64,000 nucleotides of DNA. Origin: Nemesobacter sp965204665 (GTDB lineage: Bacteria; Desulfobacterota_D; UBA1144; Nemesobacterales; Nemesobacteraceae). Below are positions 50,767 to 60,561 of the stretch, in pieces (within the stretch, counting starts at the first letter, position 1; every line of letters starts with the position of its first letter). The stretch lies in contig OZ242002.1 in assembly GCA_965204665.1 (NCBI GenBank), forward strand, positions 1,302,001 to 1,366,000. The letters are read 5' to 3'. The notes beneath the pieces were generated by a model. It searched no databases and had not been told where the DNA came from. It was given only the letters and a program-made list of their open reading frames with translations. Position numbers and translations under genes: made by a program.

Positions 50767-51782
50767 ACAGTTCTTCCGACGGCCAGGGCTACATTAGACG
50801 CTTTCTCCATGAGTGTTTTGAAAGTTTTCGGTTTGAGAGACTGTGCTCCGTCGCTCACGGCAATTTCAGGATTATTGTGAACTTCAAGAATCACGCCGTC
50901 GGCGCCGGCGGCTATCGCGGCCAGGGTTACGGGAGTCACGTACTGCCAATACCCCGTCCCATGGCTCGGGTCAGCAAAAACAGGGAGATGGGTTTTTTCC
51001 TTGAGAACAGGAATCGCATTGAGATCAAAAGTGTTTCTGGTTGCGGTTTCAAAAGTTCTTATTCCCCTCTCGCAGAGCATTACCCTGCTGTTCCCTTCAG
51101 ACAGTATGTACTCGGCGCACATGAGAAATTCATTGATGGTGGTCGACATTCCGCGTTTTAGTAGAACAGCCTTGTCTGAACGCCCCACGTATTTAAGGAG
51201 AGCGTAGTTCTGAGAGTTTCTGGCTCCGATCTGAAGTACATCCGCATATTCCTCAACCAATTCCAGATCATCCGGACTCACTATCTCGGTTACTATCGGC
51301 AGCCCGGTCGTTTCCTTCGCTTTCCTTAGAAGTTCGAGGCCGCTCTTTCCCAGGCCTTGGAATGAGTAGGGAGAGGTTCTGGGTTTGAATGCGCCTCCCC
51401 TTATCATTGAAGCACCCGACTCCCTTATTGATGTCGCAATAGTCATTATCTGCTCTTCATTTTCAACCGAACAGGGTCCTGCAACAATGGGAATTGAACT
51501 GCTTCCCACCGTTACGCCTTCTATATCAATAACGGATGTTTCATCATTTATCTCACGACTGGTGAGCTTGTACGGTTGTACTACGGGAACTACCTTGTCG
51601 ACTCCCTGCAGTTGTTTCAGTACATCGAGATCATGCGGTTTCCCCCTTTCATCCCCGACAACCGCAATAACGGTCCGTAGAATTCCTTCAATCGGATGCG
51701 GAGAATAACCGAGATCACTGACTGCGGACCTGACCTTATCTATTTCTTCTTTGGTCGCGCTGGTTTTCATTACAACTATCAT
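50763..51782 (-). CDS. aroF: 3-deoxy-7-phosphoheptulonate synthase (DAHP synthase)
   Basis: 339 residues. First enzyme of the shikimate pathway. Residues 1-70 form a ferredoxin-like (ACT-like) N domain (MIVVMKTSATKEEIDKVRSA), as in the Thermotoga/Bacillus-type enzyme, which is often the site of feedback control. The barrel follows: VAGPCSVENEEQIMTIA with the metal-binding cysteine, GGAFKPRTSPYSFQGLG, and DPSHGTGYWQYV. aroB, the next pathway step, is 700 bases away on the same strand. Confidence 0.95.
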   Translation of the reverse strand: MIVVMKTSATKEEIDKVRSAVSDLGYSPHPIEGILRTVIAVVGDERGKPHDLDVLKQLQGVDKVVPVVQPYKLTSREINDETSVIDIEGVTVGSSSIPIVAGPCSVENEEQIMTIATSIRESGASMIRGGAFKPRTSPYSFQGLGKSGLELLRKAKETTGLPIVTEIVSPDDLELVEEYADVLQIGARNSQNYALLKYVGRSDKAVLLKRGMSTTINEFLMCAEYILSEGNSRVMLCERGIRTFETATRNTFDLNAIPVLKEKTHLPVFADPSHGTGYWQYVTPVTLAAIAAGADGVILEVHNNPEIAVSDGAQSLKPKTFKTLMEKASNVALAVGRTV

Positions 51783-51872
51783 TTTAGAAACCCTCCAATG
51801 CCTTCTTCAGAATCAAACAAGTTAAATAGCATATCTCTAATGTCAATTCATTGCATTGAATCAAGCGGGTTT

Positions 51873-52493
51873 TCAGATCTTCCGGACGGAAGAATTAAGA
51901 AAAACCGCGCTGAATATTTTCTGCGAATCTTTCCGGAACTGTTTTTCAAACTTTGTTTCCAACTCACCTCTATCCGCCTCAACAAATCTCGGAGGAGGAT
52001 ATAAAGAGCGGAACAGTCCGCTTTTCTCGAATTCGCACGCTATCTGCTCGATATACTCGATCCGGTCGGTCTTTATCGCTGCTCTTCCACCCGCAGCGAG
52101 CGCGTTTGCCATGCAGTCGATGAACTCACTGTTGAAAACACGGTGTTTTGAATGTTTTTTCTTGGGCCATGGATCAGGAAAATTTATCACTATTGAATCA
52201 AATATATTTTTTTCAAACACCTGCCTGAGGGCAATCGACGCTTCTATGTGAACGAATTTTATGTTGTTCAGGGGAAGCCTCGCGGCATCTCGTACCGCCT
52301 TGCGGAACCTTCCCGCCTTAATCTCTATGCCCAGATAATTTCTTTCTATGTCGCTGCGGGCGGTATTTATTAAAAATTCTCCTTCACCGAAACCGATTTC
52401 AAGTATCAGAGGTTTTTCTCTCCTGAAGATCTCCCTTTTCCGCACCGGGAAGATGAACGACGATACGTCAAGAACGTAATCTTCGGATTTCAT
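51873..52493 (-). CDS. trmB: tRNA (guanine-N7-)-methyltransferase
   Basis: 206 residues. Methylates G46 of tRNA with SAM. SAM motif EIGFGEGEFLINTA and the signature FPDPWPKKKHSKHRVF are typical. Its start overlaps the aroB stop by 4 bases. Confidence 0.94.
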   Translation of the reverse strand: MKSEDYVLDVSSFIFPVRKREIFRREKPLILEIGFGEGEFLINTARSDIERNYLGIEIKAGRFRKAVRDAARLPLNNIKFVHIEASIALRQVFEKNIFDSIVINFPDPWPKKKHSKHRVFNSEFIDCMANALAAGGRAAIKTDRIEYIEQIACEFEKSGLFRSLYPPPRFVEADRGELETKFEKQFRKDSQKIFSAVFLNSSVRKI

Positions 52494-53602
52494 CTTGTGT
52501 TCAGGGAATTAAAAGCGGTCCCCACTGCACGTTCATCTACTCTTATTCCGTAACTCCCGTCTATTTTCCGCATTTTCCCGATGCGTTCGGGAAGCGAAAG
52601 TTCCATCATGCCCCGCCTCGCTTTTTTATCGATCTTCATGACTTCTGTTATTTCCGCCGTACTGATCTCCTCGGGCATTTCCACAGGGAGTCTCGCTTTC
52701 TTTAAAAGCTGAAGAAGTCTCTGCTGGTCTTCTTCGGTCCACCCGGTTTTCTCAAGAGCGATCTCTCCTTCAATCACCATCCCCAAAGAGACAGCCTCTC
52801 CATGGGAAATCGTGTATTCGGACAACTGCTCTATCGCGTGTCCGACAGTGTGTCCGAAGTTGAGAATTTTTCTGAGATTCCGTTCTTTTTCGTCCTCTCC
52901 GACCACTTCCGCTTTTATCCGACAACTGATCTCGGTTATATCAAGCAGCGCGGAGTCATCAAGTTTAAAGATTTTTTCAATATTTTCTTCCAGATAACTG
53001 AAAAAGCCCGAACTCATTATTACTCCGTATTTGATTACCTCCGCAAGTCCTTCAGATATATGCTTCGGTTCCAGAGTTTTCAGAGTGTCCGTGTCCGCGT
53101 ACACGCGCCACGGATGGTGAAATGATCCTATGAGGTTTTTTCCGTGGGGAGTATCCACTGCGGTTTTTCCTCCCACGGAACTGTCCACGCATGCCACAAG
53201 ACTTGTAGGCACCTGAATGCAGGGAATACCCCTCATATACGTGGCGGCCACGAATCCCGCCAGGTCTCCCACCACTCCTCCGCCGAGCGCTATGACCGCG
53301 CAGTCTCTGCCGAATCCGAAATCAAGCATCCTGTCTTCTATAAGAACTTTGTTTTTCCGGTTCTTATTTTTCTCACCTGCGGGAAAGACTATCATCTTTG
53401 TGTTTCCGAGCGCGGATTCAAGGTCTTTAAGAAGGGTTTTTCCGTAGAGGTCCACCACATTGGAGTCGGTTATCAGCGTGTACCAATGCGCGATTCCGTT
53501 CTCTGCCAGATCAACTGCGACCCGGCTCAGAACCCCGGGACCGATCAAGATTTCATAGCAGTTGTTTCCGTCCGGGTCGACTTTGACTTTCCTGAATTTC
53601 AT
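52490..53602 (-). CDS. aroB: 3-dehydroquinate synthase
   Basis: 370 residues from the ATG at 53602, which overlaps the apt stop (ATGA); the frame is open 8 codons further up but that start is less plausible. Second shikimate step. GGGVVGDLAGFVAATYMRGI and VDSSVGGKTAVDTPHGKNL bind NAD and substrate; zinc ligands are in AEVIKYGV, NFGHTVGHAIEQ and ISHGEAVSLGM. Part of the apt-aroB-trmB coupled cluster. Confidence 0.96.
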   Translation of the reverse strand: MKFRKVKVDPDGNNCYEILIGPGVLSRVAVDLAENGIAHWYTLITDSNVVDLYGKTLLKDLESALGNTKMIVFPAGEKNKNRKNKVLIEDRMLDFGFGRDCAVIALGGGVVGDLAGFVAATYMRGIPCIQVPTSLVACVDSSVGGKTAVDTPHGKNLIGSFHHPWRVYADTDTLKTLEPKHISEGLAEVIKYGVIMSSGFFSYLEENIEKIFKLDDSALLDITEISCRIKAEVVGEDEKERNLRKILNFGHTVGHAIEQLSEYTISHGEAVSLGMVIEGEIALEKTGWTEEDQQRLLQLLKKARLPVEMPEEISTAEITEVMKIDKKARRGMMELSLPERIGKMRKIDGSYGIRVDERAVGTAFNSLNTR

Positions 53603-54120
53603 TTCGACATCTTCAGCAGAGACCACACCGGATGAGGTGAGAGTGCTTCTGATCCTCCGAGACCTGTGAGTTCCACAAGAAAAAGATATCCGGCGATATG
53701 TCCACCCATTTTTTCCACAAGGTCCCCCGCCGCGCGCGCGGTCCCGCCGGTTGCCAGGACATCATCGACAATTACAACCTTGCTTGTCCTGTCCACATCG
53801 CCTTTGTGAATCTCTAATTCGTTCCGGCCGTACTCGAGACTGTATGAGACGCTTGCTGTAGTGTAAGGAAGTTTTCCGGGTTTTCTGGCCACCACAAGCC
53901 CTTTTTCAAGTTTGACTGCAAGTGCGGAAGCAAAGATGAATCCGCGCGCCTCGGGAGCAACAAGAGAATCAGCATCGATTCCATCAAGCATCTCCGCCAT
54001 CATATCTACGGACTGTCTGAATGCATCGGGGTTTTTCACCAGAGTGGTTATGTCGAAAAAGTTTATTCCTTTTTTCGGAAAATCAGGAACGACTCTTATA
54101 TGATCTGCTATTTTTTTCAT
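53599..54120 (-). CDS. apt: Adenine phosphoribosyltransferase
   Basis: 173 residues. Salvages adenine to AMP. PRPP motif VVIVDDVLATGGTARAAGDL and LVAPEARGFIFASALA are standard. First of three coupled genes (apt-aroB-trmB); the LOG-like gene lies 24 bases upstream on the same strand. Confidence 0.96.
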   Translation of the reverse strand: MKKIADHIRVVPDFPKKGINFFDITTLVKNPDAFRQSVDMMAEMLDGIDADSLVAPEARGFIFASALAVKLEKGLVVARKPGKLPYTTASVSYSLEYGRNELEIHKGDVDRTSKVVIVDDVLATGGTARAAGDLVEKMGGHIAGYLFLVELTGLGGSEALSPHPVWSLLKMSK

Positions 54121-54144
54121 GAAGGTTTTGCGGGATTGCCGTGC

Positions 54145-54609
54145 CTAGATTGCCGTTCTGCGGGAGAGCAGGAATGCGGTCTCCACCGCTTTCTCCGGTT
54201 TCCGATATCTGATAATTTCATCAGAGACATTCCATGTGTCAAGCCCGACCACGGGAATCTTCGACTTGAGAGCAAACGATATTTCCGACAGGGTTCCCAG
54301 ACCACCCCCGATAGCGATTACGCAGTCACCTGATTTTGCTACTATTACATTTCTCGCTTCCCCCATCCCTGTAACTATAGGTATGTCGACGAACCTGTTT
54401 GTCGAAGATGTGTCGTTGCCGGGTATTATCCCGACAGTGATTCCCCCTGCCGATTTCGCACCCCTGCAGACAGACTCCATCACCCCGCCCATGCCGCCGC
54501 ACAGAACAATGCCTTCTCTCCTGGCTATGAGAATACCGACTTTCTCGGCGACCTTTTTCTGCTTTTCAGAAGCGCACGCCGTTCCTATTACTGCTATCAC
54601 TGTCTTCAC
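54145..54609 (-). CDS. LOG/TIGR00725-family nucleotide-binding protein
   Basis: 154 residues. Rossmann-like fold with CGGMGGVMESVCRGAKSAGG and the loop CVIAIGGGLGTLSEISFAL, a variant of the PGGxGTxxE motif of cytokinin-activating LOG phosphoribohydrolases. Members of this small branch are annotated as putative lysine decarboxylases or nucleotide-binding proteins; the substrate is unknown. It may head the apt-aroB-trmB transcript. Confidence 0.85.
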   Translation of the reverse strand: MKTVIAVIGTACASEKQKKVAEKVGILIARREGIVLCGGMGGVMESVCRGAKSAGGITVGIIPGNDTSSTNRFVDIPIVTGMGEARNVIVAKSGDCVIAIGGGLGTLSEISFALKSKIPVVGLDTWNVSDEIIRYRKPEKAVETAFLLSRRTAI

Positions 54610-54700
54610 TTTTATTTAACAAGTGCCGTTAAAACGGTTAAAATACCGACTTGGAAATTATACCACAGGCTTATACAGTTCGTATTTCAAGGAAAATCTG

Positions 54701-55318
54701 ATGTTTTCTGTAAAAATTCTTTTTGCGCTCGTCTTCTCGGTTTCCGTGTTTTTACCCTTCCGCGCTGAAACAAAGCAGATAGACGTAACCGCCCCTCACG
54801 GTTTTCTTTTCGGCATGTCGAAAAAGGATGCGCTCAACCGGATAGAAACTTTGGGTCTTGGAGTCAGATCTAACCAGAAGTACTCAAACAGCATTACAAA
54901 GATTGTTGTCGGCGGTTCGGCGGCTTCAGGTGGAGTTGTTCTTGTTCCTCTTCCCGATCATGAGACCATGCTTGAGTTCTACAAGGACAATCTCATGTCG
55001 AGTTCAGTTCTCTTTAACTTCGAGGACAGCAGCGGTTTTGCGTCAGCCGGAAAAAGCGTGGTGTCAAGTCTTGCTGATATGTTCGGAACATCCTTCAGCC
55101 GAGAGAAAGTATTCTCCATAGAAGTGCTTTCATGGGATCTTCCGGAAACGGTCGTACTCGCCAACCTCAATCCCGAAAAGAGAATCATAGAGATTGAGTA
55201 CATTCACAAAGAAGTGCTGGCTAAAAAAACGGAGAAGGACCTTGAGCGAAAACGCAGAGGAGACCCCGGAGATCCTGCAAAAGAAATGTTCATCGACAAC
55301 GATTTCTCCGCCCAGTGA
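54701..55318 (+). CDS. Exported protein of unknown function
   Basis: About 205 residues from the ATG at 54701 (AAGGA 8 bases upstream). A signal peptide (MFSVKILFALVFSVSVFLPF) leads to a periplasmic protein of about 180 residues. No known domain recognised; features include GFLFGMSKKDALNRIETLGL and a charged C terminus with DPGDPAKEM. Confidence 0.6.
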   Translation: MFSVKILFALVFSVSVFLPFRAETKQIDVTAPHGFLFGMSKKDALNRIETLGLGVRSNQKYSNSITKIVVGGSAASGGVVLVPLPDHETMLEFYKDNLMSSSVLFNFEDSSGFASAGKSVVSSLADMFGTSFSREKVFSIEVLSWDLPETVVLANLNPEKRIIEIEYIHKEVLAKKTEKDLERKRRGDPGDPAKEMFIDNDFSAQ

Positions 55319-55370
55319 TTTTCCCGGACCTTCTACATATTTCGACTTCCTGCCGAACAACACCCTTCTT

Positions 55371-55691
55371 TCAGGAACGTTTTCCGTAAAGACTTAATAA
55401 AGTGCCTGCGTGAAAGGCAGACGCTATGAATACTCCGCATAAAAAAACCTTCAGATAACCGAAAAGATATTTTCCTACCAGAAGAATCAACAGGAGGAGA
55501 AGCAGAAAACACCCTATGGCTTTAAGAATCAGAGGTAGAAGCACCTTCAGGGAATTCCGGGAACTTGCGCCGAGACTTGATCTGAACACCTTGGGAATCT
55601 CCATGAAGACAAGCGCGAGAAATTCCCCTATCATGATTGTTCCAGTGAAAAAACCGCCCACGACAAAAAACATCAGAAGTACCATTTCCAT
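55371..55691 (-). CDS. Small integral membrane protein of unknown function
   Basis: 106 residues with three hydrophobic segments: MEMVLLMFFVVGGFFTGTIM, LKAIGCFLLLLLLILLVGKY and VFLCGVFIASAFHAGTLL. No family recognised. Opposite strand to its neighbours. Confidence 0.55.
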   Translation of the reverse strand: MEMVLLMFFVVGGFFTGTIMIGEFLALVFMEIPKVFRSSLGASSRNSLKVLLPLILKAIGCFLLLLLLILLVGKYLFGYLKVFLCGVFIASAFHAGTLLSLYGKRS

Positions 55692-55891
55692 TTTAACGCC
55701 TCGCTGAAAACACTACCACATCTCCGGTCAGGTATAAAGAAAAGTACCTTGCTCAGTACTGTTTTTCGGATCAAATCAGGTTATTATCCCTGCATGAGCG
55801 GATGTTTTTCATTTCTGTGATATACTCTGAAATTAAACGAAAAGTTTTTCTTGTATCTTCTCGCTACTATCCAAGAGGCGCTCCGAATTCC

Positions 55892-57733
55892 GTGAGTAAA
55901 TTTCCGCGCGGCCGCACGGCGGTTGTCTTTTTTCTCTGTTTCCTTCTGGTTTTTTCCACCGCATCGGCTTTGGAATCCGCTCCACCTGAGCAGGAGAAAA
56001 AAGCCGTGATCACATCACTTGAGATAAAAGGGCTCGAGGATGTGAAAACAAGCGAGATCAGGAGATCGATGATCACACCTTTTCCGTCAAGAAGATTCTG
56101 GAGAAAACGTCCTGAGTTTAATTCCGCGCTTTTCGAAGACGATATAAAAAGAATAGAACAGCTTATGCATGAGCACGGCTATTATGATTCCAGAGTCGCT
56201 TACTCCCTGAATTTCCGGGACAACGACAGTAAGTTGGACATAGAAATAACTGTTGATCAGGGTGATAGGGTGACCGTAAAAAGCCTCAATGTCGGGATTT
56301 CAGGAGAAAACACGGACGATCTTGAATATAAGGTCACAAGGACTATTCCACTTCGCAACGGCGGGCCTTTTTCTCAGATCGCCTACCAGAGATCAAAACT
56401 TCTGATTGCGGAAGTGTTTTCCGAAACAGGATATGTTCTCGCCGATATAAAATCCGAAGCGATTGTGAACCTTAAGGAAAAAGAGGCCGAGGTTGAATTC
56501 ATCATTGATCCGGGTGACAGGTTTCGTTTCGCAAAGACGGTCATTAGAGGGAACAAGGACATCAGAGATAATCTTATCCGAAGGGAAGTGGAGCATAGAG
56601 AGGGTGAACTCTTTTCCCTCTCAAAAATCAAGAAGTCCCGAGCGAATATTTTCGAGACGGGACTTCTTGATTCCGTGATAGTCAATACCGACTACGATGA
56701 GCGGAACCTTGAAGTGAGAACCACCTACAGCGTTACGGAGTCAAAACTCGGAACCTTGAGATTCGGGGTCGGGTACGCGACGGAGGATAAAATGAGGGGA
56801 CAGTTTTCGTGGACTCAGAAGAACTTCGTCGGCGGAGGCAGAACTCTGAGGCTTGCGTCAGGTTACTCTTCTCTTACCAGGGATATCAAGGTTGAACTCG
56901 ATCAGCCCCACCTGATCGGAAGGAACTCGAATCTCACTGTTCTGCTGAATGCGAGAAGAGACCAGTTTCCAAGTTATGAAGGTCGGAGCATCGACTCCTC
57001 CATCACTGCATCTAGGGATTTCTCAGATAATCTCACGCTCTTCACTTCCCTTGATCTCATATATGCGGATATAAAATCCCAGGTCGTCAGAACGCCTCTT
57101 GAGAGTGCGCGCGACAGTGTTCTTCTGACCGTTCTGGATGCCGGAGTTGAATATGACCGCACCGACAGTTTCATCGATCCCACCAGAGGCTCCAGAATAT
57201 TTTTCTCCGCGCAGAGACCGATCCAATTCGCAAGTTCCGAGAATGTCGACTACCTCAAGTTTTTCGGCGAAACGAGTTATTACAAGAAGGTTTTCGGAAC
57301 TGTCCTCGCAAAAAGAATTACTGTCGGAACCATAAGCACGATGGGAGGAACCACATCGTCCGATGTGCCTATCTTCGAGAAGTTTTTTTCGGGCGGCGGA
57401 GCGACTATGAGAGGATATATGTTTCAGCAACTGAGTCCGCTCAACTCAAACGGCGATCCTCTCGGGGGAAATTCCATGATTGTAGGCAATGCGGAGTCCC
57501 GCTTCGGTCTTTTCTATAAGTTCGGCGGAGTAGTTTTTCTTGATTACGGAAATGTATATCCGGGAAGCTTCGGTTTTGACTTGAACGACATAAGATACGC
57601 TGCAGGCGCAGGCATCAGATACGATACGGCGATCGGTCCCGTAAGAGCGGATTTCGCATATCTGCTCAATCCCGACGATGCGCACAAAGACGACAGATTC
57701 AGGGTTTTTATAAGCATAGGTCAGGCTTTCTAG
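55892..57733 (+). CDS. Omp85 family outer membrane protein (BamA/TamA-like)
   Basis: About 613 residues from a GTG at 55892; a longer start at 55802 would add 30 residues ahead of the signal (AVVFFLCFLLVFSTASA). Three or so POTRA-type domains (residues ~50-290: ITSLEIKGLEDVKTSEI, RVTVKSLNVGISG, FAKTVIRGNKDIRDN) precede a 16-stranded barrel region (residues ~290-613) with the conserved FFSGGGATMRGYMFQQ and LDYGNVYPG motifs and a final aromatic (GQAF). POTRA number and size point to a TamA-like or short BamA protein that inserts barrel proteins. It stands alone, away from rseP. Confidence 0.88.
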   Translation: MSKFPRGRTAVVFFLCFLLVFSTASALESAPPEQEKKAVITSLEIKGLEDVKTSEIRRSMITPFPSRRFWRKRPEFNSALFEDDIKRIEQLMHEHGYYDSRVAYSLNFRDNDSKLDIEITVDQGDRVTVKSLNVGISGENTDDLEYKVTRTIPLRNGGPFSQIAYQRSKLLIAEVFSETGYVLADIKSEAIVNLKEKEAEVEFIIDPGDRFRFAKTVIRGNKDIRDNLIRREVEHREGELFSLSKIKKSRANIFETGLLDSVIVNTDYDERNLEVRTTYSVTESKLGTLRFGVGYATEDKMRGQFSWTQKNFVGGGRTLRLASGYSSLTRDIKVELDQPHLIGRNSNLTVLLNARRDQFPSYEGRSIDSSITASRDFSDNLTLFTSLDLIYADIKSQVVRTPLESARDSVLLTVLDAGVEYDRTDSFIDPTRGSRIFFSAQRPIQFASSENVDYLKFFGETSYYKKVFGTVLAKRITVGTISTMGGTTSSDVPIFEKFFSGGGATMRGYMFQQLSPLNSNGDPLGGNSMIVGNAESRFGLFYKFGGVVFLDYGNVYPGSFGFDLNDIRYAAGAGIRYDTAIGPVRADFAYLLNPDDAHKDDRFRVFISIGQAF

Positions 57734-58926
57734 CGTCCTGTATAACCCCGCAGAAGTTTTCTTACCCCTCTGGCCGCTTGAGTTATCCTGTTTTCGTTTT
57801 CCACAAGCGCAAGCCTCACGTAGCCTTCTCCGTAGTTCCCGAAACCGACGCCCGGAGACACGGCCACTTTGGCTTTCTCTATGAGTATCTTTGAGAATTC
57901 AAGCGACCCCATATCCTGAAATTCCTCGGGTATCCGCGCCCAGACAAACATCGTAGCTTTGGGTTTTGGAATTTTCCAGCCCGCCCTCGCGAAGGATTCG
58001 ATCAATTTGTCTCTTCTTGACCTGTAGATCTCCCTTATCCGGTTTATGTGTTGATCGGGGCCGTTCAATGCAGCGATGGCGGCTATCTGTACCGGCTGAA
58101 ATATGCCGTAGTCGAGGTAACTTTTTATCTTTCCGAGCGCGGCGACCACTTCCGGGTTCCCCACCATGAAACCGACCCGCCAGCCGGGCATGCTGTAGGT
58201 CTTGGAAAGAGAATAAAACTCCACGGCGAAATCCTTCGCACCCTTTACCTGTAGTATGCTCGGAGCGGCATATCCGTCGTAACACAACTCTGCGTAGACA
58301 AGGTCATGTACCACGACAAGTCCTGTTTCTCTCGCCAGATCGCAAATTTTTTCGAAGAATTCGATGTCCACGACTTCCGTAGTCGGGTTGTTGGGAAAGG
58401 ACAATATAAGAACTTTGGGTTTCGGCCACACTTCCCTTATCGACTTCTCGATTGACGCTATAAGTTCGTCTTTCTCTCCCATAGGACAGCTCTGCGTATC
58501 CCCTCTGGCTATGATCACCGAGTAAGTGTGTATAGGATAGGCGGGATCGGGGACTATCACCATATCTCCGGGGGAAAGTATCGAGAGCATAAGATGTGAT
58601 ATGCCTTCCTTGGAGCCTATTGTCACCACCGCTTCAGAATCGGGGTCGAGATCAACATCGTATTTTCTTCTGTACCAGTCGGTTATGGCCAGACGGAGTT
58701 TCGGGAGTCCGGCGGAAGTAGAGTATCTGTGGTTTCTGGGGTCCCGTACGGCCTCTCTGAGTTTTTCCACTATGTGTTCAGGGGTGGGCTGATCCGGATT
58801 TCCCATACCCAGATCTATTATGTCTTCTCCTCTTGCGCGAGATTCGCGTTTGAGTTCATTTACGGTGCCGAGCACATAGGGTGGAAGTCTCTCTATCAGG
58901 GAAAATCTGTAATCGGGACGATTCAT
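57730..58926 (-). CDS. Class I/II aminotransferase (AlaC/LL-DAP-like)
   Basis: 398 residues. PLP-binding lysine in SLSKTYSMPGWRVGF; VVTIGSKEGISHLMLSIL, VPDPAYPIHTY and ILSFPNNPTTEV complete the fold type I signature. Closest by pattern to AlaC-type glutamate-pyruvate aminotransferases and diaminopimelate aminotransferases; the substrate cannot be fixed here. Shares 4 bases of 3' end with the Omp85 gene. Confidence 0.88.
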   Translation of the reverse strand: MNRPDYRFSLIERLPPYVLGTVNELKRESRARGEDIIDLGMGNPDQPTPEHIVEKLREAVRDPRNHRYSTSAGLPKLRLAITDWYRRKYDVDLDPDSEAVVTIGSKEGISHLMLSILSPGDMVIVPDPAYPIHTYSVIIARGDTQSCPMGEKDELIASIEKSIREVWPKPKVLILSFPNNPTTEVVDIEFFEKICDLARETGLVVVHDLVYAELCYDGYAAPSILQVKGAKDFAVEFYSLSKTYSMPGWRVGFMVGNPEVVAALGKIKSYLDYGIFQPVQIAAIAALNGPDQHINRIREIYRSRRDKLIESFARAGWKIPKPKATMFVWARIPEEFQDMGSLEFSKILIEKAKVAVSPGVGFGNYGEGYVRLALVENENRITQAARGVRKLLRGYTGR

Positions 58927-59048
58927 TTTGTCCGCCTGTCTCTTGGTGCCACTATTGTATTATAACCGCCTGTAATCTCAAGCCTCTTGATCCGGGTCGT
59001 CTTCTCACGCACCCCCTTGCATGTATGCTTATGGTAGAATAAATTCTG

Positions 59049-59732
59049 ATGAGATGGATAGGCTTTTTCACACTAACGGCGTTTTTAATGTCGGGCTGCA
59101 TTCCTTATGTGGGATTTCCCGATGTGGAACGTCCGAAGAGGAGAGGCGGTGGACCGCCCTCGCGGCAACCGACGACAGATAATGTTCAGTACGGGAAGGC
59201 TTCCTGGTATGGGGACAAAGAACACGGCAACAAGACTGCAAATGGAGAGATATTCAACAGATATTCGCTCACTGCCGCGCATAAGGAGATTCCTTTTCAA
59301 AGCGTTGTGCGGGTTACGAATCTTGAGAACGGAAAGAAAGTTGATGTCAGAATAAACGACAGGGGACCGTTTGTTGAGGGTAGGGTTATAGACCTTTCCT
59401 ACGCCGCAGCGAAGAAAATCGGACTTATCGGAAGCGGTGTTTCGGATGTCAGAATTGAGGTTCTGTCGACTCCCTCGCAGAGGTCGGAAAGTCTTTTTGT
59501 TTCCCTGCACACCGTTCAGGCGGGTTCTTTCAGCAGCCGCGCCAAGGCATACGAACTGAAGAGAAAACTTTTACGGGTCACGGACGAGAGCGTCAGAGTG
59601 GAGCCTTTTGATTTCAGAGGGGGTACTTATTACAGGGTGAGGGTGGGAATGTTCAAAGAAAGAAAAGATGCGGAAAAACTTCGCTCGAATCTGAAAAGAC
59701 GGGGATACTCGTCCACGATATACGTTGAGTAA
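59049..59732 (+). CDS. rlpA: RlpA-like septal ring lipoprotein with SPOR domain
   Basis: 227 residues. Lipoprotein signal with lipobox LMSGC (residues 13-17). The double-psi beta-barrel domain (YGKASWYGDKEHGNKTANGE and RINDRGPFVEGRVIDLSYA) has the residues of peptidoglycan-cleaving RlpA. The C-terminal ~75 residues are a SPOR domain (VQAGSFSSRAKAYELKRKL) that binds denuded septal peptidoglycan. It overlaps the longest possible panB frame. Confidence 0.93.
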   Translation: MRWIGFFTLTAFLMSGCIPYVGFPDVERPKRRGGGPPSRQPTTDNVQYGKASWYGDKEHGNKTANGEIFNRYSLTAAHKEIPFQSVVRVTNLENGKKVDVRINDRGPFVEGRVIDLSYAAAKKIGLIGSGVSDVRIEVLSTPSQRSESLFVSLHTVQAGSFSSRAKAYELKRKLLRVTDESVRVEPFDFRGGTYYRVRVGMFKERKDAEKLRSNLKRRGYSSTIYVE

Positions 59733-59760
59733 TTTCAGTGGACAGGGACGATCAGGTGTT

Positions 59761-60561
59761 GTGAAGAAGGTAAGAACGACGGATTTTCAGAAGATGAAAG
59801 ACCTGGGTGAGAAAATCGCCATGGTCACGGCGTATGACGCCGCTGTCGCGTCTATAGTAGACGGCGCGGGCGTGGATGTGGTCCTGGTGGGAGATTCTCT
59901 CGGCAATGTTGTGCAGGGTCTTCACAACACGCTTTCCGTCACGCTTGAAGAAATGATTTATCACACGAAAATCGTCTCAAGAGGGGTAAAGAGGGCTCAC
60001 CTGTGCTCCGACATGCCGTTTCTCTCCTATCATGCTTCCGTTGAAGACGCTGTTAGGAGTGCCGGGAGGTTGATGAAAGAAGGGATGGCGGAATCAATCA
60101 AGATTGAGGTCAACGATGCCTATGTTGAAACGGTATACCGCATACGCAAGGCTGGAATTCCTGTTGTCGCCCACTTGGGGCTCTGTCCGCAGTCGATTCA
60201 CGTCACGGGAGGTTATAGAGTTCAGGGGCGCACTTCGGAAAATCGTGATGAGATTATAAAACTCGCCGAAGAATGTGAACAGGCGGGTGCTTTTATGGTG
60301 CTTATGGAAAGCGTTGTGCATAGGGTGGCGAGTGAAGTCACTCGAAGTCTTCTTGTGCCCGTAGTGGGCATAGGCTGCGGTGCCGACTGCGACGGACAAG
60401 TTCTTGTCGTAAATGATCTTATAGGTCTTACGCCGGACCCTCTTCCGAAGTTTGTAAAAAAATACGCTCGAGTCGGTAACGCAATCTCTGATTCAGTCAG
60501 AAAATACACGGAAGAGGTGAAAAACGGAGTCTTCCCCTCAAAGGAACATTCCTATGAATAG
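59761..60561 (+). CDS. panB: 3-methyl-2-oxobutanoate hydroxymethyltransferase
   Basis: 266 residues from a GTG at 59761; a TTG at 59725 would add 12. First step of pantothenate synthesis, from ketoisovalerate made via ilvD. VTAYDAAVASIVDGAGVDVV, VGDSLGNVVQGLHNTLSVTL and VAHLGLCPQSIHVTGGY are standard. Overlaps panC by 8 bases. Confidence 0.95.
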   Translation: MKKVRTTDFQKMKDLGEKIAMVTAYDAAVASIVDGAGVDVVLVGDSLGNVVQGLHNTLSVTLEEMIYHTKIVSRGVKRAHLCSDMPFLSYHASVEDAVRSAGRLMKEGMAESIKIEVNDAYVETVYRIRKAGIPVVAHLGLCPQSIHVTGGYRVQGRTSENRDEIIKLAEECEQAGAFMVLMESVVHRVASEVTRSLLVPVVGIGCGADCDGQVLVVNDLIGLTPDPLPKFVKKYARVGNAISDSVRKYTEEVKNGVFPSKEHSYE